Notes under the pieces: generated by a model
What the model saw: only the letters and a program-made list of their open reading frames with translations
What the model was told of the DNA's origin: nothing
Databases searched by the model: none
In this document: positions 21,591 through 31,515 of the stretch, in pieces
Numbering within the stretch: position 1 is the stretch's first letter
Layout: every line of letters starts with the position of its first letter
NCBI GenBank assembly: GCA_009784945.1
Contig: WQXH01000003.1
Location: 1-64,000, forward strand
Length of the DNA: 64,000 bases
Source of the DNA: Coriobacteriia bacterium
GTDB taxonomy: Bacteria; Actinomycetota; Coriobacteriia; Coriobacteriales; UBA8131
Direction of reading: 5' to 3'
Translations under genes and position numbers: made by a program

Positions 21591-22136
21591 ATGAGCGTTA
21601 CTATAGTATGCGCCCTTATAGCCGTTGTATTACAGCTGATAGTGGCGCCTGCCATTACAATAGCGGGAGTTGTTCCCAACTTTATCATGGTGGCAGCCGT
21701 TATTCTTGCCATGCATCACGCGCCAGTGCGCTCAATGCTCACGGGCTTTTTCCTCGGCTTCATCTACGATCTTTGCTCGCTTGGCCCCATGGGAGCCATG
21801 ACCCTGGTACTTACCATCTTGTCATTCATTGTTAGCTCAATCAACAAGGATGCCATTGGCGGCGGAGTCCTCGTAGAAATCTTCGTTCTCTTTGCCGTTG
21901 TTACCTTGGGAGAGCTGCTGACCAGTGTTATCTACTCGGTAGCGGGAGTTAATCCAGAGTTTTTACTCTCACTCATATATCGGGTGTTGCCCGCCATTGT
22001 CATCAACACGGTTATTGGCTGTATTCTTACACTTATCTATAACGCAGTCCTCATGAGCAAATCCACAAATACGCCCCTGGGCATGGGCGCGGGCAGAAAA
22101 AAAGGACGCTCGATCTCTCGAAAGATATATAAGTAA
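21591..22136 (+). CDS. mreD: Rod shape-determining protein MreD
   Basis: Small polytopic membrane protein between mreC and PBP2. Confidence 0.85.
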   Translation: MSVTIVCALIAVVLQLIVAPAITIAGVVPNFIMVAAVILAMHHAPVRSMLTGFFLGFIYDLCSLGPMGAMTLVLTILSFIVSSINKDAIGGGVLVEIFVLFAVVTLGELLTSVIYSVAGVNPEFLLSLIYRVLPAIVINTVIGCILTLIYNAVLMSKSTNTPLGMGAGRKKGRSISRKIYK

Positions 22137-24223
22137 TGAGCGCCTACCTACTCTCTGGCCTTCTTGCCCTGGTAGTTTTTGCTCTGGTTGTCCTGGCGTA
22201 CTTCATTGCACGCTATCTTTATAAGAATCGCCGTAAAAAGAGTGTTTACAAACCCTCCTTTGTGCGGGCTGACAAGGATATGATCAAGGATACCGAGCAG
22301 CTTCGCGGCTCAGCAAGCCTCAAGGATCGTACGAGCAAGCAGGGGAGAGGACGCTTTTACGCCTTTGGAGTTCTTATCGCTGCTGTCTTTGGCACCTTGA
22401 CGGTGAGGCTTTGGGGCCTTCAAATTCTCGAGCACGAAAAGTATGCAAAGCTCTCGAATGAAAATATGATAGTACAGGTTTCTTTGCCAGCCAACCGAGG
22501 ACGCATACTCGATCGCAATAGAAATGAGCTGGTCGGAAACCGCCCTTCCATAGCTATTACTGGCAAGCGTTCGCTTGCCAATGACTCTGGCTTGGTAAGG
22601 CGGCTGTCTTTGGTCCTTGGCATTCCCGCTGGCATTATTCGACGTAATCTTCTTGATGACTCAGAGGGCGTGCAGTCCGACCACTCTATTGCCACCGATG
22701 TGCCTATGGAAACGGTAGCCTATATCCGTGAGCACCCCACGCTTTTTAAGGGTATCAATGTGGAGCCACGAACGGTACGTTACTACCCTTATGGCTCTCT
22801 GGGTGCTCACATTCTTGGCTATACCGGCCCGGTGACTGAGGAATTTCTCAAAAACCAAACGGGAGAAGAGCCTATTCCCTACAAAGGGGGCGACATCATA
22901 GGAAGAGATGGTGCCGAAGCCACTTTTGAGAATCTGCTTAAAGGTATGCATGGCGAGAGGCTCTATGTCGTTGATGCTTCAGGAAACCCCATCGAGGTGA
23001 GAAGCGAGATTGAGTCTGCAAACGGAGATGATGTGGTTTTAACCCTGGATGCCAACTTGCAGCGCGAGACCGACAAGATTCTCATGGACATCATCAATCT
23101 GGTAAAGAGCCACAATGGAAACGATAACTGTAACGCCGGCGCCATTATCTGTATGGATGTAGAAGACGGCGGCATACTGGCTTCTTCGAGTCACCCCACT
23201 TTTTATCCCTCTGACCTTACCAGAGGTATTTCTACGGAGCTCTGGGAGGAGCTTAATTCAAAGGAGTCTGATTATCCTCTCACGAATCGTGCGGTGAGCG
23301 GGCTCTATCCTGCTGCATCAACCTTTAAGATATTTACGTCTTTGGCGGGCCTGGAAAACCACATGATAGCTGACGACACAACCTTTGTGTGTAACGGATG
23401 GTGGGACATCTATGGAGATGAATGGGGTCAGCGTTGCTGGATATTTCCTAATGGACATGGCACGGTGGATCTTGAGGAATCCATCAATGTGTCCTGCGAT
23501 GTCTTTTTTTATCAGGTGGGAGCTGCCTTTTACGAGCAGTGGTTTGCGCTGAAAGATACTCCTGACAACGAGCGCCCCAACCCCTTTCAAGACTACCTTG
23601 CTACCTGGGGCTTTGGGTCTTTGACAGGCGTGGATATTCCTGGAGAGGCTCGAGGTCGTATCCCTAACGCAGAGTGGAAGTGGGAGTATTTTGCCGATAC
23701 CCCAGAGGAGGCCAAGTGGCAGCCTGGTGACATGACTAACATGAGCATAGGCCAAGGAGATCTTCTCGTTACTCCACTCCAGCTCTGCAACGCCTTTTGC
23801 ACCTTTGCTCGCCGCAAAGCCCTTAAGCCGCATCTGTACAGTCACGTACTTGATGACGAGGGCAATGCGGTGGCGCGCTACAAGCCCGAGGAGATGGATA
23901 CCCAGCCAGTGTATGACCTGAAGTATCACGCCCGTGTTATGGATGGTATTAAAAGGGTAGTTGCCCGCGAAGGCGGGTTTGATGCCATCCCCGTGCCAGT
24001 AGCCGGTAAAACAGGCACCGCAGAAGTTGCTGGCAAGGATGACTATTCGTGGTTTGTGGGCTTTGCACCAGCTGATGATCCCAAGTACTGCGCCCTGTGT
24101 GTCATCGAACAGGGCGGAAGCGGCGCCTTGGTAGCCATGAACGGAGTCATTCAAACCTTTGCACGTATCTATGAGGTAGATGCTGGCGAAATCACCGTGT
24201 GGCAAAACAGAAACGAGCGCTAG
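22136..24223 (+). CDS. mrdA: Penicillin-binding protein 2 (MrdA)
   Basis: PANRGRILDRNRNELV; YPAASTFKIFTSLAGLEN; VAGKTGTAEVAGKDDYSWFVGFAP. Confidence 0.94.
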   Translation: MSAYLLSGLLALVVFALVVLAYFIARYLYKNRRKKSVYKPSFVRADKDMIKDTEQLRGSASLKDRTSKQGRGRFYAFGVLIAAVFGTLTVRLWGLQILEHEKYAKLSNENMIVQVSLPANRGRILDRNRNELVGNRPSIAITGKRSLANDSGLVRRLSLVLGIPAGIIRRNLLDDSEGVQSDHSIATDVPMETVAYIREHPTLFKGINVEPRTVRYYPYGSLGAHILGYTGPVTEEFLKNQTGEEPIPYKGGDIIGRDGAEATFENLLKGMHGERLYVVDASGNPIEVRSEIESANGDDVVLTLDANLQRETDKILMDIINLVKSHNGNDNCNAGAIICMDVEDGGILASSSHPTFYPSDLTRGISTELWEELNSKESDYPLTNRAVSGLYPAASTFKIFTSLAGLENHMIADDTTFVCNGWWDIYGDEWGQRCWIFPNGHGTVDLEESINVSCDVFFYQVGAAFYEQWFALKDTPDNERPNPFQDYLATWGFGSLTGVDIPGEARGRIPNAEWKWEYFADTPEEAKWQPGDMTNMSIGQGDLLVTPLQLCNAFCTFARRKALKPHLYSHVLDDEGNAVARYKPEEMDTQPVYDLKYHARVMDGIKRVVAREGGFDAIPVPVAGKTGTAEVAGKDDYSWFVGFAPADDPKYCALCVIEQGGSGALVAMNGVIQTFARIYEVDAGEITVWQNRNER

Positions 24224-25452
24224 TCATGCCTGTTACCCCACGCCTACAGTCTTCGCCTAGCAACCGATCTGGCGCACAAGCCGGGTTTCGCCTGGGTGAC
24301 ATCATACGAAGCCTGAGCTTTCCCGTTTTGGCAGTTGCCTTGATCTTGGCAGCCTACGGGTTGCTCATAGTGTGGTCGGCAACCTATGGATTGAGCGAAT
24401 ACAACTACAATCGACAGCTCATGGGCGTAGGCATTGGCATTTTGTTGATGTTGGTGATTTGGCGGATTAAATACAACCGCTTTTCTTCGCTCACCTTTGT
24501 GTTTTTTGGCATCTGTGTGGTGCTTATGCTTCTCCCGCTTGTGCCTGTTATTGGTCAGACCATCAGTGGTGCGCGCAGATGGGTTTTGATCTTTGGTTTT
24601 CAGTTTCAGCCATCGGAGTTAGCTAAGATATTCTACATACTGTTTGCCGCTTCGTTACTGGCGCGCTACAAGGGGCGTTTAGACTCGGGGTCTGAGTATC
24701 TCAAGTGTTTTGTTTTGTTGCTGGTTCCTATCTTTTGTGTCATGCTCCAGCTAGACTTGGGCACTTCCATGGTACTTTTTGTCATCGGCATGGCAGTAAT
24801 GTTTGCTGGAGGAGCCAACAGGCGCTGGTTAATCATATCCGTGGTGGCTCTTGGTGCCACCTTTGTTTCGTTTTTGGTTTTGGATGGCTTTCTTGACGAG
24901 CTCATGGGCAGGGATGTCTTTATACAAGACTACCAAAAGGACCGCCTCTTGGTTTTCCTTAACCCCGAGCACGACGTAGACCGCGCAGGTTACAATCTCA
25001 GGCAGGCTCAGATAGCCATAGGCTCAGGCGGGCTTTTTGGAAAAGGCCTCGGCAATGCTACGCAAAGTGGTCTGGGCTTCTTGCCCGAGGCACCAACTGA
25101 CTTCATCTTTTGTGTGTTGGCCGAGGAGTTTGGCTTTGTAGGCTCTATGGCACTCATTCTTCTTTACGCCAGCTTGATGTTCTTGGTATTACGCGTGGCG
25201 TTTAACTCCTACGATTTCTTTGGCACTCTCATCATTACGGGAATCCTGAGCATGTGGATATTTCAGATTATGGAAAACATTGGTATGAATCTGGGTCTTA
25301 TGCCCATTACAGGCATTCCTCTCCCCTTTATGAGCTATGGAACATCGTCCATGCTGGTCAATTTTATAGCGTTGGGCTTTATTCTCTCGGTTTGGGCACA
25401 TCGCAATCCGGTAAAATCTAATGTCTCCCAGCCTGGGCGCAGGGTACAATAG
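24199..25452 (+). CDS. rodA: FtsW/RodA/SpoVE-family glycosyltransferase RodA
   Basis: FQFQPSELAKI; GLGNATQSGLGFLPEAPTDFIFCVLAEEFG; LPFMSYGTSSM. Confidence 0.95.
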   Translation: MAKQKRALVMPVTPRLQSSPSNRSGAQAGFRLGDIIRSLSFPVLAVALILAAYGLLIVWSATYGLSEYNYNRQLMGVGIGILLMLVIWRIKYNRFSSLTFVFFGICVVLMLLPLVPVIGQTISGARRWVLIFGFQFQPSELAKIFYILFAASLLARYKGRLDSGSEYLKCFVLLLVPIFCVMLQLDLGTSMVLFVIGMAVMFAGGANRRWLIISVVALGATFVSFLVLDGFLDELMGRDVFIQDYQKDRLLVFLNPEHDVDRAGYNLRQAQIAIGSGGLFGKGLGNATQSGLGFLPEAPTDFIFCVLAEEFGFVGSMALILLYASLMFLVLRVAFNSYDFFGTLIITGILSMWIFQIMENIGMNLGLMPITGIPLPFMSYGTSSMLVNFIALGFILSVWAHRNPVKSNVSQPGRRVQ

Positions 25453-25459
25453 AATGAGA

Positions 25460-25612
25460 AGCCAAACACCCCAGTTGCCGCACAACGATCGGAACAGCCG
25501 AAACACCCTGCTGCCTTGTGTGCTGGGCATAGCTGAAACACCCTGTCGCGTACAGCGCAGCCGAAACACCCTGTCGTCCTGTCGCATTCGGCGCAGCCGA
25601 ATGTTGCAGGAC
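25460..25612. repeat. Short direct-repeat array AGCYGAAACACCCTG with a terminal hairpin CATTCGGC-GCA-GCCGAATG
   Basis: Repeat starts read at 25460, 25496, 25531, 25559 and (degenerate) 25595; hairpin 25585..25603. Confidence 0.7.
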
Positions 25613-25635
25613 CTACGAGAAGAATTGAGAAGAGC

Positions 25636-26547
25636 ATGATACCTAAGATTCCTGTCAATATGAAGGCTTTGGCTAAGGCCGGTCAACTGTTTGAGGATGC
25701 ATCCCAGGCCGAGACGCTCATAGAGGTTTTGGTGGACACGAGCGCCAGCGCTGGGCTTATTTCGCTTTGTCGCAAGGTGCTGACCATACAGCCAGGAGCG
25801 GCTCGGCTGACAGTCGTTGGTTTTTGTAGCGAAATGCCCCCGCTCAACAGGGAGGCAGACCTCAGCATCTTGGTGGCAGGCAGCTCGCCGCTTCTCAAAA
25901 GAATAATGGAGATAGCGCTTTGGTCGAGGCATGATTGCGTGGTGCTCTCAGAGAATGCTCCCGCGCTGGTGGCCACCGTGCCCGAAGAAGATGCCTTGGA
26001 GATAGCTAGAACTATTATCGAGGTTGATCTGGCCAATCCGCAAGAGATACTTGAAGACAGGCTTGCCAAGTGGTGTATCAATCGCCTGCCTCAGCTGCGC
26101 ATAGCCTTGGCAACCGCCCTTCCATTCATGCGCTATCCGGTAAGCATGGATCTTACCCGGCAGACTGCATTTGAAAATACCGCTATTGCCGCCATCTTTT
26201 TCTTACCCGGCGCAGATTTGCCAATACTCACTTTGAACCAATGTAAATTGTTCTATCAAATAGCAGTTATACACCAGGTACCACTCTCACGAGAGCGCCT
26301 GGTAGAATTGGCAGCCGTCATAGCCTCTGCCTTTGGGATGCGAGGACTGACTCGCCTCGCCGTACGAAAGCTCTCGCCGGTGAGCTGGCTGGTGCGAGGC
26401 ACTACTGCCTTTGGTGGCACGATGGCACTTGGGCGCCTTGCCTATGAGCTTTATAGTCGCGGTGGCGGCGTTGTAGAGCTGGCCAAGGGCGGCTTTAATC
26501 TTGGGTCTGCATCAGATGCAAAGCAAGAGCAAGCAGGGCAGTCTTGA
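25636..26547 (+). CDS. Conserved membrane-associated hypothetical protein (DUF697/YcjF-like)
   Basis: Open frame with good context; hydrophobic central segments; family call tentative. Confidence 0.55.
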   Translation: MIPKIPVNMKALAKAGQLFEDASQAETLIEVLVDTSASAGLISLCRKVLTIQPGAARLTVVGFCSEMPPLNREADLSILVAGSSPLLKRIMEIALWSRHDCVVLSENAPALVATVPEEDALEIARTIIEVDLANPQEILEDRLAKWCINRLPQLRIALATALPFMRYPVSMDLTRQTAFENTAIAAIFFLPGADLPILTLNQCKLFYQIAVIHQVPLSRERLVELAAVIASAFGMRGLTRLAVRKLSPVSWLVRGTTAFGGTMALGRLAYELYSRGGGVVELAKGGFNLGSASDAKQEQAGQS

Positions 26548-28490
26548 TTAATTCGCAGTCTCAAAGCCTCTGGCCGCACATAGAACCGCTTCTCCCTCGG
26601 GTCGAAAAGCCTTCTCGCTATATTGGCTCCGAATACTGTACGAGCAGCGCCCGCGCTCAGGCAGCCAGCGGCAACACCGGGGGCGGGGCTGACTGTCCGA
26701 GTAACAACTGGGCCGGCCTAGACGGGGGAGGCTCCCCCGTTATTGATGCGCATCCTCGGGGTCAGCTGACTACGCCCGTACCATCATCAGAGCACCTTGA
26801 CGTGGCTCTCATCTATCCCGACATATATGACATTGGAGCTTCCAACCAGGCATTGGTAATTCTCTATGACCTGGCTTGCCGCTTGCCAGGCGTTGGTGCA
26901 GAGCGCGCCTTTTTGCCCTGGCTGGATATGGCTGCTGTTTTACGTGAGCGCGAACTGCCGCTTTGCAGCCTGGAAAGTGCAAGGCCGCTAAAGGACTTTG
27001 ACCTTTTGGGCATCACCTTGCCTCATGAACTGGTTGCCACCAATCTGTGCGAACTTTTTGATCTTGCGCACATTCCTCTCCTTGCTACAGGGCGCGGAGA
27101 GGATCTGCCCCTGGTCATTGGCGGTGGCCCCGTTGCCAACAACCCAGCGCCATTGTCAGGCTTCTTTGATGCCTTTTGCATTGGAGAGGGAGAAGAAGCC
27201 TTTGCTGACGCACTTATGGCACTCGCCCGGGCCAAGCGGCTCAATAAGAGCCGTCCAGAGCGCTTGCGCATACTTGCCGACCTGCCAGGATTTTACGTTC
27301 CCAGCATCAAACAAGACAAGGTTCAGCGTCAGATTGTGCAGGCTTTTGCAAACTATCCGGTGGTCATTGACCCTATCTTGCCTTTTGTTGATGTGAGCCA
27401 AGATCGCTTTTCGGTTGAGATATTTCGCGGCTGCACCCGCGGTTGCAGATTTTGTGCAGCTGGCATGGTCGGTAGACCGGTTCGTGAGCGCTCTGCCGAT
27501 GTCATCGTACAGGCGGTAACGCAGGGTCTGGCCACCACCGGGCTGTCCGAAGCCTCGCTTAACTCGCTTTCGAGCACCGATCACAGCCAGATAGCACAGG
27601 TGCTCAGACGTCTGGCACATCGATACCTTGGCAGCGACACTAAAATCAGTCTGCCTTCGCAGCGTATGGACTCCTTTGGGGTATCAATGGCTGCCCTGGT
27701 GTGCGGTTCACAAAAAAAAGGATCACTCACCTTTGCTCCTGAAGCGGGAACCCAGCGTCTGCGTGACGTTATCAACAAAAATATCACCGAAGATGATATT
27801 TTGGGTGCCATTTGCGCTGCCTACGAGGCAGGATGGCGCCGAACCAAGCTCTACTTCATGTTGGGGCTTCCTACCGAGACCGATGAAGACATCGAAGCTA
27901 TAGTTGAGCTTGCCAACAAGGCTTATAACGCTGCCAAGGATGCCGTAGAAGACAACGAGCGCGCAAAAGTGCGCATGAGCATTTCCGCCGCAGTCTTTGT
28001 GCCCAAGGCGCATACTCCCTTCCAGTTTTGTGGACAGGTTCCTCAAGAAGAGCTGAATAGACGCGTGCACTTGCTCAAGTCAGCTCGCTTGCACAAGGGC
28101 ATAGACTTACACTGGCACGATCCGTCTTCTTCTATGATAGAGGCGGTGTTTTCTCGCGGCGACGCTTCTCTTACCGCTTTAGGGATACAGGCATGGAAGC
28201 TGGGTGCTCGCTTTGATGCATGGAGTGAGCAATTTGACCTTGCAATATGGGAAGAAGCTGCAAGTGCCTTGGGTATGGATCTCGCCTCGCTTGCCGAGCG
28301 TTCTTTAGGGCTGGAAGAACCGCTGCCCTGGGACTTCATAACCGGTGGTGTAAGCAAGGAGTTCCTCGTGCGCGAATACCAACACTCGCTTGCCGCTGTG
28401 CTCACTCCCGACTGTACTCGTGCAACCTGTGGCTCCTGTGGTGTATGTAACGACGACGTTTTAACAGAAGTGGTGGCTTACCGTGGCTGA
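26544..28490 (+). CDS. TIGR03960-like B12-binding-domain radical SAM protein
   Basis: VALIYPDIYDIGASNQALVILYDL; VEIFRGCTRGCRFCAAGMVGRPVRERS; coupled to a DUF2344-type partner. Confidence 0.9.
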   Translation: MINSQSQSLWPHIEPLLPRVEKPSRYIGSEYCTSSARAQAASGNTGGGADCPSNNWAGLDGGGSPVIDAHPRGQLTTPVPSSEHLDVALIYPDIYDIGASNQALVILYDLACRLPGVGAERAFLPWLDMAAVLRERELPLCSLESARPLKDFDLLGITLPHELVATNLCELFDLAHIPLLATGRGEDLPLVIGGGPVANNPAPLSGFFDAFCIGEGEEAFADALMALARAKRLNKSRPERLRILADLPGFYVPSIKQDKVQRQIVQAFANYPVVIDPILPFVDVSQDRFSVEIFRGCTRGCRFCAAGMVGRPVRERSADVIVQAVTQGLATTGLSEASLNSLSSTDHSQIAQVLRRLAHRYLGSDTKISLPSQRMDSFGVSMAALVCGSQKKGSLTFAPEAGTQRLRDVINKNITEDDILGAICAAYEAGWRRTKLYFMLGLPTETDEDIEAIVELANKAYNAAKDAVEDNERAKVRMSISAAVFVPKAHTPFQFCGQVPQEELNRRVHLLKSARLHKGIDLHWHDPSSSMIEAVFSRGDASLTALGIQAWKLGARFDAWSEQFDLAIWEEAASALGMDLASLAERSLGLEEPLPWDFITGGVSKEFLVREYQHSLAAVLTPDCTRATCGSCGVCNDDVLTEVVAYRG

Positions 28491-29124
28491 GTTTAGGTTG
28501 CGTATTGGTTTTGCTAAGACCGGTGCCGCGCTGTGGCTCTCGCACCTTGAGCTGGTGCGCGCCATGGAGCGCTGTGTGCGCAGATCTGGCCTGCCTTACG
28601 CTATTTCGCAAGGTTTTAATCCCCATATGAAACACTCTTTTAGCGCTGCGTTGCCGGTTGGCACTGCCTCACTGGGTGAGTATATGGACGTTGAATTGGT
28701 CAGTCTGGTAAAACCAGCTGAGGCTCTGATGGCGCTACGAGCGGTTGAGCACTACTGCCTGCCTATACACACAGCCGAATATGCACAAAAAGATGAAGCC
28801 TCGTTGCAAGTTGCCTTCAATAAAGCCAGCTACTGTATTGAGTTGGCTGACATGAAACATGACGAGTACGCCGACCTCCTTAAGCGGCTGCTTGCCCTTA
28901 CAGAGATTACAGTCCTCAAAAAGGGAAAGCCCAAGACCTACGATCTTAATCACTATCTGGTTGACGCTTGGGCAAGTCCGGGCAACCACACAGCCCTCCA
29001 CTTGAGCCTACTCAGCCGACCCGAAGGATCTCTCAGGCCAGAAGTTATTCTTCATGCAGCTGCAGACTCAGACTACGAAATAAGCATTACGTCCATAACA
29101 CGCACAGCTCTTGAGCAAGCATAG
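28483..29124 (+). CDS. TIGR03936 / DUF2344 radical SAM-associated protein
   Basis: RIGFAKTGAALWLSHLELVRAMERCVRRSGLPYAISQGFNPHMKHSFSAALPVG. Confidence 0.9.
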   Translation: MAEFRLRIGFAKTGAALWLSHLELVRAMERCVRRSGLPYAISQGFNPHMKHSFSAALPVGTASLGEYMDVELVSLVKPAEALMALRAVEHYCLPIHTAEYAQKDEASLQVAFNKASYCIELADMKHDEYADLLKRLLALTEITVLKKGKPKTYDLNHYLVDAWASPGNHTALHLSLLSRPEGSLRPEVILHAAADSDYEISITSITRTALEQA

Positions 29125-29148
29125 TGGAAACTGCGGTATACTCAAAGT

Positions 29149-31461
29149 ATGACCATCGATCTTTCTAGCTTAAATAGTCAACAGTACGAAGCTGCCACTA
29201 CTACTGAGGGGCCGCTTCTTCTTTTGGCTGGAGCGGGCACAGGTAAGACCCGGGCGCTCACCTACCGTATTGCGCATATGATTGAAAACTGTGGGGTTGC
29301 TCCTTGGCAAATACTTGCCATCACCTTTACGAACAAGGCAGCCGCCGAGATGCGTGAGCGTCTTGCAGAGCTTTTGGGCACGACCCGCGGTATGTGGATT
29401 ATGACCTTTCACGCGCTTTGTGTACGCATTTTGCGGAGGCATGGCGAGCTCCTTGGTTTTAGTGCTCATTTTACTATCTACGATGATGACGACTCCAAAC
29501 GGCTGGTAAAAGAAATCATGGAAGAGCTGGACATTAGCCATAAGAACTATTCACTCAACTCTATCCGCGCTCGCATCTCAACAGCAAAAAATGAACTCGT
29601 TGATGCAGAGCAGTTTTTTCAAAGCGCCAAGATTCCTCGCGACAAGCAGGCAGCGCGCGTCTACCGAGAGCTCACGCGACGTCTCAAGCAGGCAGATGCC
29701 ATGGATTTTGACGATTTATTACTGTACACATGGCAGCTTTTTAAGGATCACCCCACCGTGCTTGAGCAATACCAGGAGCAGTTCAGATATATCTCCATTG
29801 ACGAGTACCAGGACACTAATCACGTCCAATACCAGATTGCAACCCTCCTTGCGGCAAAGTACCAAAACATCATGGTTGTGGGCGATGACGACCAATCAAT
29901 CTACTCGTGGCGCGGTGCCGATATCCGCAATATCTTAGGGTTTGAGAATGATTATCCCAAGGCCAAGGTATTGCGCCTTGAACAAAACTATCGCTCTACC
30001 TCCTCAATTCTTGATGCGGCCAATCAGGTCATAGCCAATAACGAAAACCGTAAGCCCAAGCGTCTCTTTACCGAGGGAGAAAAGGGCGAGCCAATTCGCC
30101 TCTATTTGGCAAGTGACGAGAGAGACGAGGGGCGCTGGGTTGCTGGAGAGATTGAGCGTCTTCACAGAGCAGGGCATGGCTACAATGACTTTGCACTTTT
30201 TTATCGCACTAACGCCCAGTCGCGCATGCTGGAAGACATGCTGCTGCGTGCCGGGGTGCCCTATCGCATCTATGGAGGCACGCGCTTCTTTGATCGTGAG
30301 GAGATTCGAGACCTCATGGCCTACCTCAAGCTTATCGTAAATCCACTGGACGACATTGCAGCCAAGCGCATCATCAACAAGCCGCGCCGAGGCATAGGCC
30401 AAACAACAGTTACTCGCTTGGAGCAACGTGCGGCTGATGAGCAGTGCAGCTTTATGGATGCCGCAGAGCTGGCGCTTGCCGAGGAGACGCTTGCCAAAGC
30501 CGCACAAAAAAGTGTGAGCGAGTTTGTACAGCTCATCAAGGATATGCGATTGCTCGAGGGCGATCTACGCAATATAGTGGAAATAGTTGCCGAAAAGAGC
30601 GGGATAATGGACCATCTCGCCTCCTTGCCCTACGAAGAGGCCACTACTCGTCGCCAAAATGTACAGGAATTCTTTGGCGTTGCCTCGGAGTTTTCGTTAG
30701 GGCAAATGAACGAATCAAACAGTTTGCTGCCGGCAGACGAGTCTTTGAGTGCTGGGCAGCAAGAGCAGGCAGCAGCTCCCTTGATTGCCTTTATGGAGTG
30801 GCTTGCCCTCAGGAGCGATCTGGACACCATGGTAGAGGGAGAAGACTACATCAAGTTGATGACGGTACACTCAGCCAAGGGCCTGGAGTTCAAAGTAGTT
30901 TTCATAGCTGGTATGGAAGAGGGGGTATTTCCCCATATGATGAGCGTCAAAGAAGGGCGAGGGGTAGAAGAGGAGAGACGCTTGGCCTATGTGGCCATCA
31001 CGCGAGCACGTCAATTGCTCTATCTCACCTGCGCAGTACAGCGCTCGCTCTATGGTACTTCATCGGCCAACCCAGTCTCGCGCTTTGCTACCGAAATACC
31101 CTCATCACTGCTCAAGCGCATAGGGCTGGGTTCGCAAGGCATGCGAGGCACCGGCTGGGAGAAACGCGGCAGTCGAGGTGGCATCTATGGCTCGGGCACT
31201 ACCAGTCCTGTTGGCAGGGTCTTTGGTAGCGGCAGACGAGAAAGTCTCTCCGGCATCCAGGGCGTAGTTCAAGAAGTGCCAACAAAGGCTCAAAGAGAGG
31301 TCTTGGTCTTTACGGTAGGCGACCTGGTTGAGCACAAGGTATTTGGACGCGGCAGAGTCCTTTCTGTTGATAAGGACACTATTGAGGTACAATTTGATAA
31401 GAACAGTAAAACCCGTAAGCTGCTCATTGAGTTGGCACCCATCGTCAAGATCAAAGAATAA
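29149..31461 (+). CDS. pcrA: ATP-dependent DNA helicase PcrA/UvrD
   Basis: LLLLAGAGTGKTRALTYRIAHMI; DEYQDTNHVQYQI; VGDDDQSIYSWRGADIRNI; LMTVHSAKGLEFKVVF. Confidence 0.95.
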   Translation: MTIDLSSLNSQQYEAATTTEGPLLLLAGAGTGKTRALTYRIAHMIENCGVAPWQILAITFTNKAAAEMRERLAELLGTTRGMWIMTFHALCVRILRRHGELLGFSAHFTIYDDDDSKRLVKEIMEELDISHKNYSLNSIRARISTAKNELVDAEQFFQSAKIPRDKQAARVYRELTRRLKQADAMDFDDLLLYTWQLFKDHPTVLEQYQEQFRYISIDEYQDTNHVQYQIATLLAAKYQNIMVVGDDDQSIYSWRGADIRNILGFENDYPKAKVLRLEQNYRSTSSILDAANQVIANNENRKPKRLFTEGEKGEPIRLYLASDERDEGRWVAGEIERLHRAGHGYNDFALFYRTNAQSRMLEDMLLRAGVPYRIYGGTRFFDREEIRDLMAYLKLIVNPLDDIAAKRIINKPRRGIGQTTVTRLEQRAADEQCSFMDAAELALAEETLAKAAQKSVSEFVQLIKDMRLLEGDLRNIVEIVAEKSGIMDHLASLPYEEATTRRQNVQEFFGVASEFSLGQMNESNSLLPADESLSAGQQEQAAAPLIAFMEWLALRSDLDTMVEGEDYIKLMTVHSAKGLEFKVVFIAGMEEGVFPHMMSVKEGRGVEEERRLAYVAITRARQLLYLTCAVQRSLYGTSSANPVSRFATEIPSSLLKRIGLGSQGMRGTGWEKRGSRGGIYGSGTTSPVGRVFGSGRRESLSGIQGVVQEVPTKAQREVLVFTVGDLVEHKVFGRGRVLSVDKDTIEVQFDKNSKTRKLLIELAPIVKIKE

Positions 31462-31515
31462 AAGGCGCCGGCAGCAATAGCCTAAAGCTCCTTGGGGAGA
31501 GAAAAAGACTATAAC

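Noticed and set aside
25189-25932. 247-aa minus-strand ORF and the 107-aa Cys-rich ORF at 25335..25658
   Set aside because: Antisense to rodA and to the noncoding repeat array; the Cys/Phe periodicity just reflects the DNA repeat.
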